Counted from the stretch's first letter, positions 8,471 through 18,211 are shown. The stretch: 64,000 nt of DNA from Psychrobacillus sp. FSL H8-0483 (GCF_038637725.1 NZ_CP152052.1:4072830-4136829); one strand, 5' to 3'. The notes: generated from the letters alone by a model not told the origin. Program-made: numbers and translations.

Positions 8471-9745
8471 TTATACTATTTCGTCTAAAGAAGCGTAGTA
8501 AGCTTCTTGTTTTTCTTTATCAAATCTACCTTCCCACTTAGACATTACAACTGTAGCCAATGCATTCCCTACTACATTTACTACGGTACGTGCCATATCA
8601 AGAAGTCTGTCAATACCAGCGATGAATGCAAGACCTTCAACTGGAATACCTACAGTTCCTAAAGTAGCTAATAGGACAACGAACGAAACTCCTGGTACCC
8701 CAGCAATTCCCTTAGAAGTCACCATTAATACCACAACTAAAGTAACTTGCTCCATAATACTTAAATCAATCCCATACATCTGTGCAATAAAAATTGCCGC
8801 AATAGCCTGGTAGAGTGTTGACCCATCCAGATTAAAAGAATAGCCAGTCGGGATAACAAAAGAAACAATGTCTTTTGGCGATCCAAATTTCTCCATCTTC
8901 TCCATTACTTTTGGCAATACAGTTTCTGAACTTGAAGTCGAGTATGCTAATAGTAATTCATCTTTTAATACTTTAATAAGATGGAAAATATTGATGCCGA
9001 CTAGTTTAGCAATTCCACCTAATACAACAACAATGAAAAATATCATTGCAAGGTAGACTAATGCCATTAACTTACCTAGAGGTACTAACGATTCTAGGCC
9101 AAATTTTGACACGGTAACGCCAATCAAAGCAAATACACCGAATGGAGCAAATTTCATGATAAGGTTTGTCACCCAAAACATCGCATCTGCTGTACCTTGG
9201 AAGAAGGCAAGTACTGGTTTACCTTTTTCACCAATTGCAGCAATACCTAGCCCAAATAGTACAGAAAAGAAGATAATAGCTAGCATATTTCCTTCTGCCA
9301 TTGCCTGGACAACATTACTTGGAACAGCATTTACAATTACATCTGCAAAACCATGGCTTTGAACTTCTTCAGACGTTTCTACATATTGATGAATATCCGT
9401 TTTAGAAAGGGTAGACATGTCTACACCTACCCCAGGTTGGAAGATATTCGCCGCTAGTAACCCGACAAGAATAGCAATAGTAGTAACAATTTCAAAGTAT
9501 AAAAGAGTTTTTCCACCCAGTTTACCTAGCTGCTTTATATCGCCAGTCCCTGCAACTCCTAAAATCAAAGTAGAAACTATAATTGGGACTACAATCATTT
9601 TGATCATATTTATAAAAATTGTACCTATCGGTTGTAAATAGGTTTCCACTGCAGGATTTCCGAAAAAGATTGCTCCCACAGCAACCCCTAGTACTAACCC
9701 GACTAGAATTTGATAGGCCAATGAAAATTTAAATTTTTTCTTCAT
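8471..9745 (-). CDS. gltT: Proton/sodium-glutamate symporter (DAACS family)
   Basis: A 424-aa dicarboxylate/amino acid:cation symporter that brings glutamate/aspartate through the membrane. Family hallmarks are visible: the serine-rich HP1 tip STSSSETVLPKVMEKM, the GYSFNLDGSTLYQ motif of TM7, and the HP2 region GIAGVPGVSFVVLL followed by the substrate-binding RLLDMARTVVNVVGN. It resembles GltT/GltP more than DctP. I take ATG 9745, behind AAGGGGTGA, rather than the longer frame to 9793. A near-perfect cre site just upstream and the neighbouring GlnK/GlnL-like pair suggest control by carbon and glutamine supply. Confidence 0.92.
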   Translation of the reverse strand: MKKKFKFSLAYQILVGLVLGVAVGAIFFGNPAVETYLQPIGTIFINMIKMIVVPIIVSTLILGVAGTGDIKQLGKLGGKTLLYFEIVTTIAILVGLLAANIFQPGVGVDMSTLSKTDIHQYVETSEEVQSHGFADVIVNAVPSNVVQAMAEGNMLAIIFFSVLFGLGIAAIGEKGKPVLAFFQGTADAMFWVTNLIMKFAPFGVFALIGVTVSKFGLESLVPLGKLMALVYLAMIFFIVVVLGGIAKLVGINIFHLIKVLKDELLLAYSTSSSETVLPKVMEKMEKFGSPKDIVSFVIPTGYSFNLDGSTLYQAIAAIFIAQMYGIDLSIMEQVTLVVVLMVTSKGIAGVPGVSFVVLLATLGTVGIPVEGLAFIAGIDRLLDMARTVVNVVGNALATVVMSKWEGRFDKEKQEAYYASLDEIV

Positions 9746-9770
9746 CAATAAGTCACCCCTTTTTTTATAT

Positions 9771-9784
9771 TGAAAACGCTTTCT
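9771..9784. promoter_or_regulatory. cre operator for CcpA
   Basis: TGAAAACGCTTTCT matches the catabolite-response consensus TGWAARCGYTWNCW at every position. It lies 26 bp before the gltT-like start, where CcpA would block transcription. Confidence 0.75.
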
Positions 9785-9883
9785 AACATCCAAAAGAGCT
9801 TTTATAACACTTTAAAGGGGAATTACAAAATCCGACAAAATCCGACATTTTATTAAATTAATCATTTTACAATTTCGAATTAT

Positions 9884-10789
9884 TTAGTTTTGTTTATATT
9901 TTTCTAAAACCTCTAAATACAGTACTTGCAGAAATTTCTTAATGTTAATCTTTACTTTTAAAAGCTTCTTTTGACCTGCTTGAATATGAAACATTTGAGT
10001 TCTTAATTCTTGAAAATCAAAATATCTTGGACCATAATGTTCAAACTCAGGGTTTGTGTAATCAATGGCACCTAAGGAAGCTATATTATTGACTGCCAGT
10101 GAGATCGTTCGACGTAATCGTTGCTCTATTGCTTTACTTTCTTTTTTTATATCTGCTTCACTGAAGGCAGATTTTTTTGCAATTGCTCTGTATAAATCTT
10201 TTAATGGTGGCAATTGAGTAATATGTTCATCTTGATTGATCAAATATTGGATAATAGCAATAATATCATTACTTCCCACTTCACCTATAATTCCCATATC
10301 ACTTAATATGGGTTGAACAATCTCTTTTATGCTTTGTTTTCTAGAAGGTGTTTTAGCAGGATCAATCTTTGCTAAGGACTCTCTAATTGCTAGTAAAGAA
10401 TCCTTTAGTCTTATTTGTTCCGTTGTTTTTTTTAAAATACTTTGAACTTCAACCCGATTAATTGGCTTATGTATAAAAAATTCAATGCCTTTTTCATAAG
10501 CTTCCCCGACCATTTCTTTATTTACAATTTGTGATATCATAATAAATTTACCCTGATATCTTTGTTTAATTAACTCTTCTATCGTTTCCATACCATCTAG
10601 CTCCGGCATTAACAAATCTATTAAGACAACATCTGGGTTCATTGTAAGGATAGGCGTAATACTCTTTACTCCACTTTCTGCTTCCCCTATTACTAAACCG
10701 AGCTCTCCTTCTTCTATTATCCTTTTCAGCATCGTTCTACTCGCTGTATCATCATCTACAATAAAATAACGCAGTATTTTTCCACTCAC
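9884..10789 (-). CDS. glnL: Response regulator GlnL-like (receiver + YcbB domain)
   Basis: A 301-aa regulator. Residues 1-125 form a receiver with the acidic pair VDDD (about 12-14), the phospho-Asp in VVLIDLLMP and the switch Lys in FIHKPIN. The rest is a YcbB-type DNA-binding domain with several helices (ADIKKESKAIEQRLRRTISLAVN). This architecture is that of Bacillus GlnL, which responds to glutamine. It begins with GTG and overlaps the kinase stop codon by 4 nt, so the two are co-translated. Confidence 0.88.
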   Translation of the reverse strand: MSGKILRYFIVDDDTASRTMLKRIIEEGELGLVIGEAESGVKSITPILTMNPDVVLIDLLMPELDGMETIEELIKQRYQGKFIMISQIVNKEMVGEAYEKGIEFFIHKPINRVEVQSILKKTTEQIRLKDSLLAIRESLAKIDPAKTPSRKQSIKEIVQPILSDMGIIGEVGSNDIIAIIQYLINQDEHITQLPPLKDLYRAIAKKSAFSEADIKKESKAIEQRLRRTISLAVNNIASLGAIDYTNPEFEHYGPRYFDFQELRTQMFHIQAGQKKLLKVKINIKKFLQVLYLEVLEKYKQN

Positions 10790-12057
10790 TTTCTTATATG
10801 GTTGGTTGGAATATGAATACGAAAAACTGTTCCTTGCTTACAAGGTTCAATTTCTATTTTTCCTGCTAACGTATGAATGATCTCTTTTACATGGGAGAGG
10901 CCAATGCCAGTTGCAGCTACTCCTTTTTCATTAAATTTTGTCGTATAGCCTGGTTCAAAAACAATCGATATATCTTCTTTCTTAATACCTATTCCAGAAT
11001 CTTTAATGATGAACAACGTATTGAGCGATTCCTCATAAACATCGACTTCAATTTTCCCTTTTTGTATAATAGCTTCTACCGCATTGGCAGTTATATTATT
11101 CAATAAAGCTAAAAGTGGGATTTGTTGATCTGTTTCAAAATCTACAGATATAGAAAGTTGAAAGGAAATATCTTTCTTCAATAGTTCACTATATTTTTCA
11201 TTCGCATGTATAACGAGCTGCAGTACATCTGAAAGCAAAAGAGGTGTTTCTTTTTTTATTTCAGTAATTTTTTGTAATCCAGCTAAAATTCGCTGAGAAT
11301 CCTTTTTTACTTCATGAATTTCCTGTGCGATATGTAATGCCTGAACACTTAACAAATGCAATTCATTCTTTTTTAATTGGCGATACAAATCATGACTGGA
11401 AGCTGTAATTTGCTCTATATGATTCATCGACTTTTGTAAATAAAGGGTTTCTGAATATAGTTCAGCACCAACGCCAAGCATTTCCTCCACGCGTTTCTTT
11501 TGTTCTGTTATGGTAATGGAGCTATACAAGCCAACTACAAAATAACTTCGAAATATGGCCACCCCTATTAATAATGCCCAATCTCGAAGCCCTATAATCT
11601 CATGATTTAGAAACCAGTATCGTATAAAATGTTCGACGCTATTTGCGATAAATTCAAATCCAATAGCCCAAGCCCCAAGGACAAAAGGAAGAGTTTTATA
11701 CCTTTCTATTTTTACAATACTAAATCCAAGTGCAAACAAAAAATAAAACAAAAATGCGGGAACATGATTGGTTACACTTGTCCAAAAAGGATCTAGATGA
11801 AAGAGGAGATCTCCTGCAATTCGTACACTAACAACCGCTATGCCCGTTATGCAGCCAGTTAAAAGGAGAGAAGCAGGAGGAAAAGTTAAAATTAGTAGAA
11901 AGAAAGCAATACTTCCTAATCCAAACCGAAAGGCTTCTCCATTAAAGGGAACTACTTTTAACTCACTTGCTATGACTGTTAGAAAAACAGTTAATACTAG
12001 AGCCAACCCATTTTTTTTGAATATATTTTGACGTACAACCTTATTTATAGAAAACAT
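10786..12057 (-). CDS. glnK: Sensor histidine kinase GlnK-like
   Basis: A 423-aa membrane kinase. Five or six helices fill residues 15-190; a coiled dimerisation region with the likely phospho-His in ALHIAQEIHEVKKD follows near residue 245; the ATP-binding domain has the N-box LLALLNNITANAVEAI, G1 IKDSGIGIKKED and G2 GVAATGIGLSHVKEI. Order kinase-regulator with translational coupling matches Bacillus glnK-glnL. Target here is probably the adjacent glutamate symporter rather than the glutaminase/transporter genes found in B. subtilis; that is inference. Confidence 0.88.
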   Translation of the reverse strand: MFSINKVVRQNIFKKNGLALVLTVFLTVIASELKVVPFNGEAFRFGLGSIAFFLLILTFPPASLLLTGCITGIAVVSVRIAGDLLFHLDPFWTSVTNHVPAFLFYFLFALGFSIVKIERYKTLPFVLGAWAIGFEFIANSVEHFIRYWFLNHEIIGLRDWALLIGVAIFRSYFVVGLYSSITITEQKKRVEEMLGVGAELYSETLYLQKSMNHIEQITASSHDLYRQLKKNELHLLSVQALHIAQEIHEVKKDSQRILAGLQKITEIKKETPLLLSDVLQLVIHANEKYSELLKKDISFQLSISVDFETDQQIPLLALLNNITANAVEAIIQKGKIEVDVYEESLNTLFIIKDSGIGIKKEDISIVFEPGYTTKFNEKGVAATGIGLSHVKEIIHTLAGKIEIEPCKQGTVFRIHIPTNHIRK

Positions 12058-12125
12058 GGAATTCTCCTATATAACATTTTTACATTCATTCATAAGTTTC
12101 AACCGCAAGAAAATACAATACGAGA

Positions 12126-12239
12126 ATAGGAACAAATCCTAAATTCTCCACATCCATGTGGCAACGGATTCGTGACCAACATCCTGTTGATCCAAGGAGG
12201 CTTGGTAGTTCGTCCGTGTAAAGCGAGCGGATTTTCAGA
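12126..12239 (-). repeat. MITE-like intergenic repeat, copy 1 (degenerate)
   Basis: Read on the minus strand this stretch matches the copy at 50285-50395 base for base at about four fifths of positions, including AAGCCTCCTTGG, ACGAATCCGTTGC and AGGATTTGTTCCTAT. Its ends have decayed. Confidence 0.75.
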
Positions 12240-12266
12240 AGGTAACAACATTATCTTTTAATAGAG

Positions 12267-15200
12267 TTAATCAATTAGTAAAATCTCTCTGATATCCTGT
12301 TCCGTTATAGAAGATAAGCTTTCTTCTCCATCTTGAAGTATCTCTCCAATTAGGTTTTTCTTTTTTTCTTGAAGGTCATTCATTTTTTCTTCAATAGTTC
12401 CACGTGCAACAAGTTTTATTACTTGTACGTCATTTTTCTGGCCCATTCGATATGCACGATCTGCTGCTTGCTGCTCTACGGCAGGATTCCACCATAAATC
12501 ATATAAAATGACAGTATCTGCTCCAGTCAAATTTAGTCCAGTCCCACCAGCCTTTAAAGAGATCAGAAACAAGTTTCCTTCTCCATCATTAAACCTATTG
12601 CATAAATCTACCCGTTCAGAAATAGGCGTTTGACCGTCTAAATAGAAATAAGGTATTCCATGAAAGCCCAAGTTTCTTCCGATAATATCTAACATCATAG
12701 TGAATTGTGAAAAGATTAATACGCGCCTTCCAGCAATTCGACATTCCTCTATAATATTCATTAGTTGATCAAACTTTGCTGAGCGACCCTTATACCCCTC
12801 AACAAATAGAACTGGATGACAACATAATTGTCGCAGCCTGGTTAAACCAGCTAAAATTTTTATACGATTTTTTTGGAAATCACCTTTTTTTAAATGCTTC
12901 AAAGTATCCTGTTTTAGTTCTGCTAGATAAGCTGTATATAATTTTTTCTGTTCCAAATTTAAATCTGATGATTGAATTATTTCAATTTTCTCTGGCAGTT
13001 CCTTAAGTACATCTTTTTTTAAACGTCGTAAGATAAAAGGTCGTACTCGTTTAGCTACTTGCGCTCTAGTTAATTCGCTAAAGTCTTTTCTACCTGGCAA
13101 TAACTTTGGAAAGACCACATGAAAAATGGACCATAGTTCGTCTAAGGAATTTTCTATTGGAGTTCCAGTTAGGGCAAAGTGGTGATTTGCTTTAATTTTT
13201 TTAACTGCTTTTGCAGTCAGTGTAGCAGGGTTTTTAAATGTCTGCGCCTCGTCTAAGAATAGTGTATGAAAAGAATGCTTCATGTATAAAGTAGCATCGA
13301 CACGTAACGATGGATATGAAGTAATGATTACATCGAAATCCGACAAGTCCTTTAGAATGGAACTTCTTTTTTCTTTGCTACCATCAATTATGCATGCTTG
13401 TATTTCAGGTGCAAATTTTTTAAATTCATTCATCCAGTTGTAGACAAGAGAGGATGGAGAAACAATTAATATTGGTTTGGTACGGTCTCTTATTTCTGGA
13501 AGAACGGATACAATATAAGCTATACTTTGCAGAGTTTTCCCTAGTCCCATATCATCTGCAAGTATACCTCCGAATTTGTACTGAGCAAGCATTTTAAACC
13601 ATCGAAATCCAACCTTCTGATAATCTCGAAGTACGTGACTTATACTGTCTGGTATTACAAAGTCTAGATTATGAGGACTTTTTAAATTCTCCACTAGTTT
13701 TTGTATTGCCTTCCCCTTTGTAACTATATTCCCTTCTTGAAGTGTATCTATCCATTGTAATCCACTTATTAAAGGTAGTTGGGTTTCTCCTCTATTAATA
13801 TCTTCCATGGAAATGTTTAATTCTTGTATAAATCGAAGGAGGTTTTGAAACTCTTTCGTTTCTAAAGATAATAAAGTCCCATTCCTCCATTTATAAAATT
13901 TTCGTTTTTCTTCTAACGCTACCAGTATTTTTTTGATTTCTGATTCAGGTATACCTTGCATATCAAAGGTAAATGCTAACCAATCCGTTCGCTCATCTAT
14001 ATTTACCTTGATCTTAGGACCCATGTAACCTTTATGGATTCTCAATTTTACAGCGGAAGTTGCATAGATTTCTACCCATTTTTCAAATGTTGGGACAACG
14101 TTACGTAAGAAATGATACTCGGCTTCTTCATCGTGCATATAAAAGCCACCCTCTGTTTGAGTAAACAAGCTATCGTTCATTATCTTCATAATGAGCTGCT
14201 CTTTTTCACTTTCTCTTATTACGGTAGGGTTGTATAGAAACTGTTTATCCATTTCTTCAAAAGGATTTATCACTAGGTTGCCATACTGAAACTCTAATCC
14301 AGCAAGCAGACGATTTTTTACTCGGTCCAAAAATAATTTAACTCTAAGGGGTGTTTTCACAAACCTTTCTGATATTTCCTCTGCAATCTGAACGTGTCCT
14401 AACTTCATTAATCCAGGTATAACTGTATCCATAAATTGATTTAGCTGCCCCACTGGAATAAGTAGCTGATGCGTTCCTGATTGATTCAACATATCACTTA
14501 GATCTGCTAACCTTTTACAATCCTTTGCTGATAGTTTAATCATTTCCCCTTTATACAGAACATATCCATATGCATTTAATATCAATATATGCTGGAGACC
14601 TTTTACTCCTAATTGGAAATGTCCTGATTTTGTTTCCTCTAACTTAAAATCTAAAGGTAATATTTCATTTGATACTTGCAGACCTTTATAAGTAACACCA
14701 GCTTGTTCAACATAGACGAATGGACAAGCTAAAAGAGTTGGCATAAGATACTTCCAGTTATACGGTGTTATTATTACAGTATCTTTTTCTACCGAATGAT
14801 TATCTTCAACAATTTCCCTTAATTCTTTTAGTACTATATTGGTAGTCTGCTGAAAGCTGTGAATAAGAGGGTTATAACTAAAACCAGTAAAGCTATTATA
14901 TACTTCTCCACTATCCATTTTTTCTAAGAATTCTTTTAATGATGAGATGTTGTATAGTTCTTGAAGACCTGCTTTTAACTGAACTCCAATTAAATAGCCC
15001 TCACTTTTTGTATAAATTGGTTTGCAAATAAATTTAACGGTAAGAATTTTTCTTGTATCAAAAAGGGTTTGATTTTCACTGGGACGTTTTTTTTCACTGT
15101 TAAATAAGCCAAGCACTTGTTTCGCTAACTGACTTTCCTTCTTACTCTCTTGACGTTCTAATTCTTGGATATATAGAAGAACTGCAGCGACATGTTGACA

Positions 15201-15440
15201 ATAAGTTTGAATAGAGACTAAAGGTGGGCAATTACATTCTGCTAGGACTTCTCCATCCATACCATGTTTTACACGAACATGAAAGATACTCCCACCCTTG
15301 ACACTAGCTTCTACAATAGACTCGTTCTCTCTATAATTCTGGATATTTACTTTTCCAGCTTGATGATATGATTTCCCTTTTTTAAAAGCTATGTCTCCAC
15401 ACAATTGTTTAATCTTTGTTTCACTTAACACAAAGCTCAT
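12267..15440 (-). CDS. SWIM zinc finger plus SNF2-family helicase
   Basis: A 1057-aa protein. Near residues 60-90 is a SWIM finger (C-N-C-P, then C-Q-H); a long middle is the bacterial SNF2-associated region; the C-terminal ~450 aa are a SWI2/SNF2 ATPase with ADDMGLGKTLQS (motif I), FLDEAQTFKNP (motif II, DEAQ), ALTGTPIENS (III), LKAGGTGLNLTGA (V) and QQAADRAYRMGQ (VI). All ATPase motifs are intact. It would remodel or translocate on DNA-protein complexes; the family role in bacteria, sometimes tied to repair or defence, is not settled. Start at 15440 follows AAGGAAATAAAA. No operon partner. Confidence 0.9.
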   Translation of the reverse strand: MSFVLSETKIKQLCGDIAFKKGKSYHQAGKVNIQNYRENESIVEASVKGGSIFHVRVKHGMDGEVLAECNCPPLVSIQTYCQHVAAVLLYIQELERQESKKESQLAKQVLGLFNSEKKRPSENQTLFDTRKILTVKFICKPIYTKSEGYLIGVQLKAGLQELYNISSLKEFLEKMDSGEVYNSFTGFSYNPLIHSFQQTTNIVLKELREIVEDNHSVEKDTVIITPYNWKYLMPTLLACPFVYVEQAGVTYKGLQVSNEILPLDFKLEETKSGHFQLGVKGLQHILILNAYGYVLYKGEMIKLSAKDCKRLADLSDMLNQSGTHQLLIPVGQLNQFMDTVIPGLMKLGHVQIAEEISERFVKTPLRVKLFLDRVKNRLLAGLEFQYGNLVINPFEEMDKQFLYNPTVIRESEKEQLIMKIMNDSLFTQTEGGFYMHDEEAEYHFLRNVVPTFEKWVEIYATSAVKLRIHKGYMGPKIKVNIDERTDWLAFTFDMQGIPESEIKKILVALEEKRKFYKWRNGTLLSLETKEFQNLLRFIQELNISMEDINRGETQLPLISGLQWIDTLQEGNIVTKGKAIQKLVENLKSPHNLDFVIPDSISHVLRDYQKVGFRWFKMLAQYKFGGILADDMGLGKTLQSIAYIVSVLPEIRDRTKPILIVSPSSLVYNWMNEFKKFAPEIQACIIDGSKEKRSSILKDLSDFDVIITSYPSLRVDATLYMKHSFHTLFLDEAQTFKNPATLTAKAVKKIKANHHFALTGTPIENSLDELWSIFHVVFPKLLPGRKDFSELTRAQVAKRVRPFILRRLKKDVLKELPEKIEIIQSSDLNLEQKKLYTAYLAELKQDTLKHLKKGDFQKNRIKILAGLTRLRQLCCHPVLFVEGYKGRSAKFDQLMNIIEECRIAGRRVLIFSQFTMMLDIIGRNLGFHGIPYFYLDGQTPISERVDLCNRFNDGEGNLFLISLKAGGTGLNLTGADTVILYDLWWNPAVEQQAADRAYRMGQKNDVQVIKLVARGTIEEKMNDLQEKKKNLIGEILQDGEESLSSITEQDIREILLID

Positions 15441-15659
15441 TTTTATTTCCTTCCTCAGGTACTTACCCACTTTTATCAATTTCTAACGTCCTAAACACAC
15501 ATCTCTGCGCATTTCTGCCCTATTCCTTGTAATTTTACACTTCCGAGTATTGTTAAGCTAATTTCCGATTCTTCTACAAACTGACACCTAAGTTTTTTGC
15601 TAAATTGACACTTTTAAAAATACCAACCCTTTGCTAAGATAATCAGTAAATTCAAAAAC

Positions 15660-15735
15660 TGATTTACAAACTAAGGATTTCATTGGAAAAGGCAACCTTG
15701 CGTAACTATATTCCTTGATGCCTATACAGAAAAAA
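15660..15735 (+). promoter_or_regulatory. Possible structured leader of the ECF S-component gene
   Basis: Two nested stems can form: AAGGA with TCCTT outside and AAGG-CAA-CCTT inside, and AGGC could pair with GCCT beyond the outer stem as a pseudoknot. It fits no riboswitch class I know (not TPP, FMN, THF or preQ1-I), so this is only a candidate. Confidence 0.25.
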
Positions 15736-15755
15736 ATAAAGGATGGTTTATGACT

Positions 15756-16289
15756 ATGAAAACAACAACAGGTTACTCAAAATCACATACTTTTGATTTG
15801 ATCCTAACAGCAATGTTAATTTCACTCGTATTCGTTGCAACTCTCACTTTAAATATCAAACTACCTATCGCTGCAAATGGCGGATTGGTTCATCTTGGAA
15901 CAGCCATGCTATTTATCGCATCTATTCTTTTTGGTCCTAAAAAAGGAGCACTCGCTGGTGCTATTGGTATGGGTTTATTTGACTTAGTATCTGGTTGGAC
16001 ATTGTGGGCACCTTTCACCATTGTGGCACGTGGCTTGCAAGGATATTTAGTTGGAAAAATTGCTTGGTCGATGGGCCACAAAGGAAACAGTATTGCTTTC
16101 AATTTAGTAGCTACCATCGTTTCGATTCCCTTTATGTTAGCTGTTTATTACATTTGTGAACGGGTTCTATATGGTAGTTGGATTATACCAGTGGCTTCTA
16201 TACCTGGAAACATAGTTCAAAATGTTGTGGGGATCATTATAGCCATTCCAGTTTGTGTTATGTTGAAAAAAGTTTCTGTTTTTAAATAG
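15756..16289 (+). CDS. ECF transporter substrate-binding (S) component
   Basis: A 177-aa, six-helix membrane protein of the ECF-type vitamin importers (pfam07155-like). GGLVHLGTAMLFIASILFGP and LAGAIGMGLFDLVSGW are the loop and helix segments that form the ligand pocket in this family. It has no energy-coupling genes beside it and so would share the cell-wide EcfAAT module. Vitamin unknown; relatives include pyrimidine, pyridoxine and queuosine-precursor carriers. An ATG lies 6 nt earlier (15750), but AAAGGATGG is better placed for 15756. Confidence 0.82.
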   Translation: MKTTTGYSKSHTFDLILTAMLISLVFVATLTLNIKLPIAANGGLVHLGTAMLFIASILFGPKKGALAGAIGMGLFDLVSGWTLWAPFTIVARGLQGYLVGKIAWSMGHKGNSIAFNLVATIVSIPFMLAVYYICERVLYGSWIIPVASIPGNIVQNVVGIIIAIPVCVMLKKVSVFK

Positions 16290-16309
16290 TTGAGTCAATT
16301 TCATAATTG

Positions 16310-16345
16310 ATTCCCGCTATAGGTGGACGCTCTCCACGGGGTGAA
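16310..16345. repeat. Fragment resembling the GGACGC-TTTCC-GCGGG intergenic repeat
   Basis: The short stretch GGTGGACGCTCTCCACGGGG resembles the core seen at 48127, 50290 and 55912. Too short to assign firmly. Nothing else is recognisable in 16290-16455. Confidence 0.35.
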
Positions 16346-16457
16346 CAAGTGATAAATGTTGGTATTTTAATGGCAAAGTACTATTTATGAAATTAACTCA
16401 TATTAGAAAAATGCACAACAATATAAATATTTTCTTTTAACCAATTTAATATGACAT

Positions 16458-16516
16458 AAAAAGGTCAGCTATTACCATAACAGCCTAAAACTTTATGGTA
16501 ATAGCTGACCTTTTCT
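16458..16516. terminator. Long perfect bidirectional hairpin terminator
   Basis: AAAAGGTCAGCTATTACCATA pairs over its full length with the matching 3' arm across a 14-nt loop; A-run left, T-run right. The 21-bp stem is unusually long and may mark the end of an inserted segment. Confidence 0.85.
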
Positions 16517-16712
16517 ATACTATTAATTTTGTAGCCAATGATTATATCTGCTCCACACATTGTACAACTAAAAGAAGGTTGTTATCAAAAGCAACAATTG
16601 CATGCTTAAGAAAACAACCTTTAATATATTATGCGCTATTTACAAAAGGTAAACAACAGTGTAATATTACACCATTAGTAGAATTTAACACTATTATATG
16701 GAGTGATGTTAT

Positions 16713-17165
16713 TTGAATAAAGAAGCTGTAATTGATTTGATTTCTAAGAATGTTCGACTAATTCGTGTTGAAAAAGGATATTCTCAAGAAAAAATGGCTA
16801 CTGTTCTAGGAATTTCCAAAAAGACACTGGTTCAAGTTGAAAAAGAAAGAACATCAATTGGTTGGACGAATGCAGTCGTAGTTTGTGCCTTATTTAAGGA
16901 TAGTCAAATCCTAGAACACATTTTAGGAGAAGAACCTTTTGAAGTAATTGAAACACTAGCTCACGATGGTATGAATACTCCAAAAGTAAAAACATTAGGA
17001 GGAAAAATGTTTTGGAATGAGATTGCGAAAAAAGGAAAATTTCGAGTACAACAAAATGTGATCAGCCAACATTATCGTATTTTAGATGGTAGTGATTATA
17101 GGTGGTATAGCACGTTTGAAGAGGAAGAAATCATGAATCGTTTTCACGAATTAACTAATGAGTAA
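16713..17165 (+). CDS. XRE-family (helix-turn-helix) transcriptional regulator
   Basis: A 150-aa protein with an HTH_3 domain at residues 10-65 (IRVEKGYSQEKMATVLGIS, then KKTLVQVEKERT as the recognition part). The remaining ~85 aa hold an uncharacterised domain with FRVQQNVISQHYRILDGSDY. It starts at TTG behind GGAGTGATG. The next gene, a membrane protein, follows after 5 nt, so the two form a regulator-membrane pair of the kind that often controls a small stress or envelope function. No target is evident. Confidence 0.82.
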   Translation: MNKEAVIDLISKNVRLIRVEKGYSQEKMATVLGISKKTLVQVEKERTSIGWTNAVVVCALFKDSQILEHILGEEPFEVIETLAHDGMNTPKVKTLGGKMFWNEIAKKGKFRVQQNVISQHYRILDGSDYRWYSTFEEEEIMNRFHELTNE

Positions 17166-17170
17166 TTAAA

Positions 17171-17539
17171 ATGGAGAAAAACAAGAAAGTCGTTATATTA
17201 AACATACTATTAGTAGGAACTATCATACTAAATCTTTTTATCTTTACTTCACGTATGCGCTTTTTCCCTTGGTTTATTGAAGATGCATGGGGATATTTAG
17301 GAGTATTCCTTACTGCACCAATCTTAATAGGTATTTATTTCATACTAAGACATTTTCACAAGCAACAACTAGTCACAAGCACAAATAAGATAATTCCATT
17401 ATTTGTCGCAGCAACATCATTGATTATTGTATTTATGCCGACAACTCACTTTTTAAATATTGTTGCCATTGTAATTAACTTACCTTCAGTATTTTTAGCA
17501 GCAAATTTCCTATTCAATCAAAATGGGTGGGAAAAATAA
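17171..17539 (+). CDS. Small four-helix membrane protein, hypothetical
   Basis: A 122-aa protein with four hydrophobic segments (about 8-28, 43-63, 75-95, 96-116). No catalytic motif is visible. It is 5 nt after the XRE regulator with no separate promoter, so it is co-transcribed and may be the sensor or target of that regulator. I do not recognise the family. Confidence 0.65.
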   Translation: MEKNKKVVILNILLVGTIILNLFIFTSRMRFFPWFIEDAWGYLGVFLTAPILIGIYFILRHFHKQQLVTSTNKIIPLFVAATSLIIVFMPTTHFLNIVAIVINLPSVFLAANFLFNQNGWEK

Positions 17540-17559
17540 TTATGGATTTAGTAGTCTAA

Positions 17560-17608
17560 AAAATTAGAGCCGAATCTTTCTTAGAGCAGGAAAATTCGAC
17601 TCATTTTA
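17560..17608. terminator. Terminator after the XRE-membrane protein pair
   Basis: GAGCCGAAT with ATTCGACTC (one mismatch) flank an AT-rich loop and run into TTTTAT. The rest of 17609-17839 includes an open stretch from 17720 reading VKEPILTNAEVELNSFPEN, without a good start; it may be a relic of an unknown gene. Confidence 0.65.
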
Positions 17609-17839
17609 TATCGAAATTTGCATAGCGAATATTTTCGTTAAAATGTGGGCGGGACTCCATCTCCATCAACTTAAAATTTAAGGCTATGTTAAAGGAAAAG
17701 GTTGATTTAAGTAAAAGATTGTGAAGGAACCCATTTTAACTAACGCAGAAGTAGAGTTGAATAGTTTTCCTGAAAATCACAATATGAAATTATTACAAGT
17801 AAAGGTTCAATTAATTATATATATCCAAAGGAGGACGAC

Positions 17840-18211
17840 ATGAAGACCTTGTGGTTAATACTTACTTTAATACCTGCTCCATTCTTGTTTCACTTTTATG
17901 AATATGGTCAACACGTTAAGCGTGAAGAAGCATCTTTTCTATTTTTAGGTTCTGTAATATTTGTTATTATAATTGGGCTTTTATCGGGTCAAATGAGAAT
18001 TCGTTACGTTATTTTGGTTAATGTTATAACGGGGTTATTATCAATGTTTTTGGCTATGTATTTTATTCCTAACGACGGTGGTTGGTTTAAGCCAGTAGGT
18101 AGAGATGTTGCAGTAATCTTTGTTGCAGTTGTTTTTTTAGTGGGACAATTAATAGTAAGGGATTTGTCAATACCATTCTTCGTTAAGGAAACGGATAGGA
18201 AAATACAATAA
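17840..18211 (+). CDS. Small membrane protein, hypothetical
   Basis: A 123-aa protein with about four membrane helices and a basic C-terminus. AAGGAGG 8 nt upstream of the ATG makes translation likely. No known family motif. It is single and ends at its own hairpin. A distant resemblance in layout to the 17171 gene (small, four helices) is all that can be said. Confidence 0.62.
   Translation: MKTLWLILTLIPAPFLFHFYEYGQHVKREEASFLFLGSVIFVIIIGLLSGQMRIRYVILVNVITGLLSMFLAMYFIPNDGGWFKPVGRDVAVIFVAVVFLVGQLIVRDLSIPFFVKETDRKIQ

Noticed and set aside
15890..16117. Minus-strand open frame opposite the ECF S-component
   Set aside because: It is the shadow of a strongly hydrophobic gene and has no family match.
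16495..16716. 73-codon open frame before the XRE gene
   Set aside because: It starts inside the 21-bp hairpin and covers the regulator promoter; composition is not protein-like.
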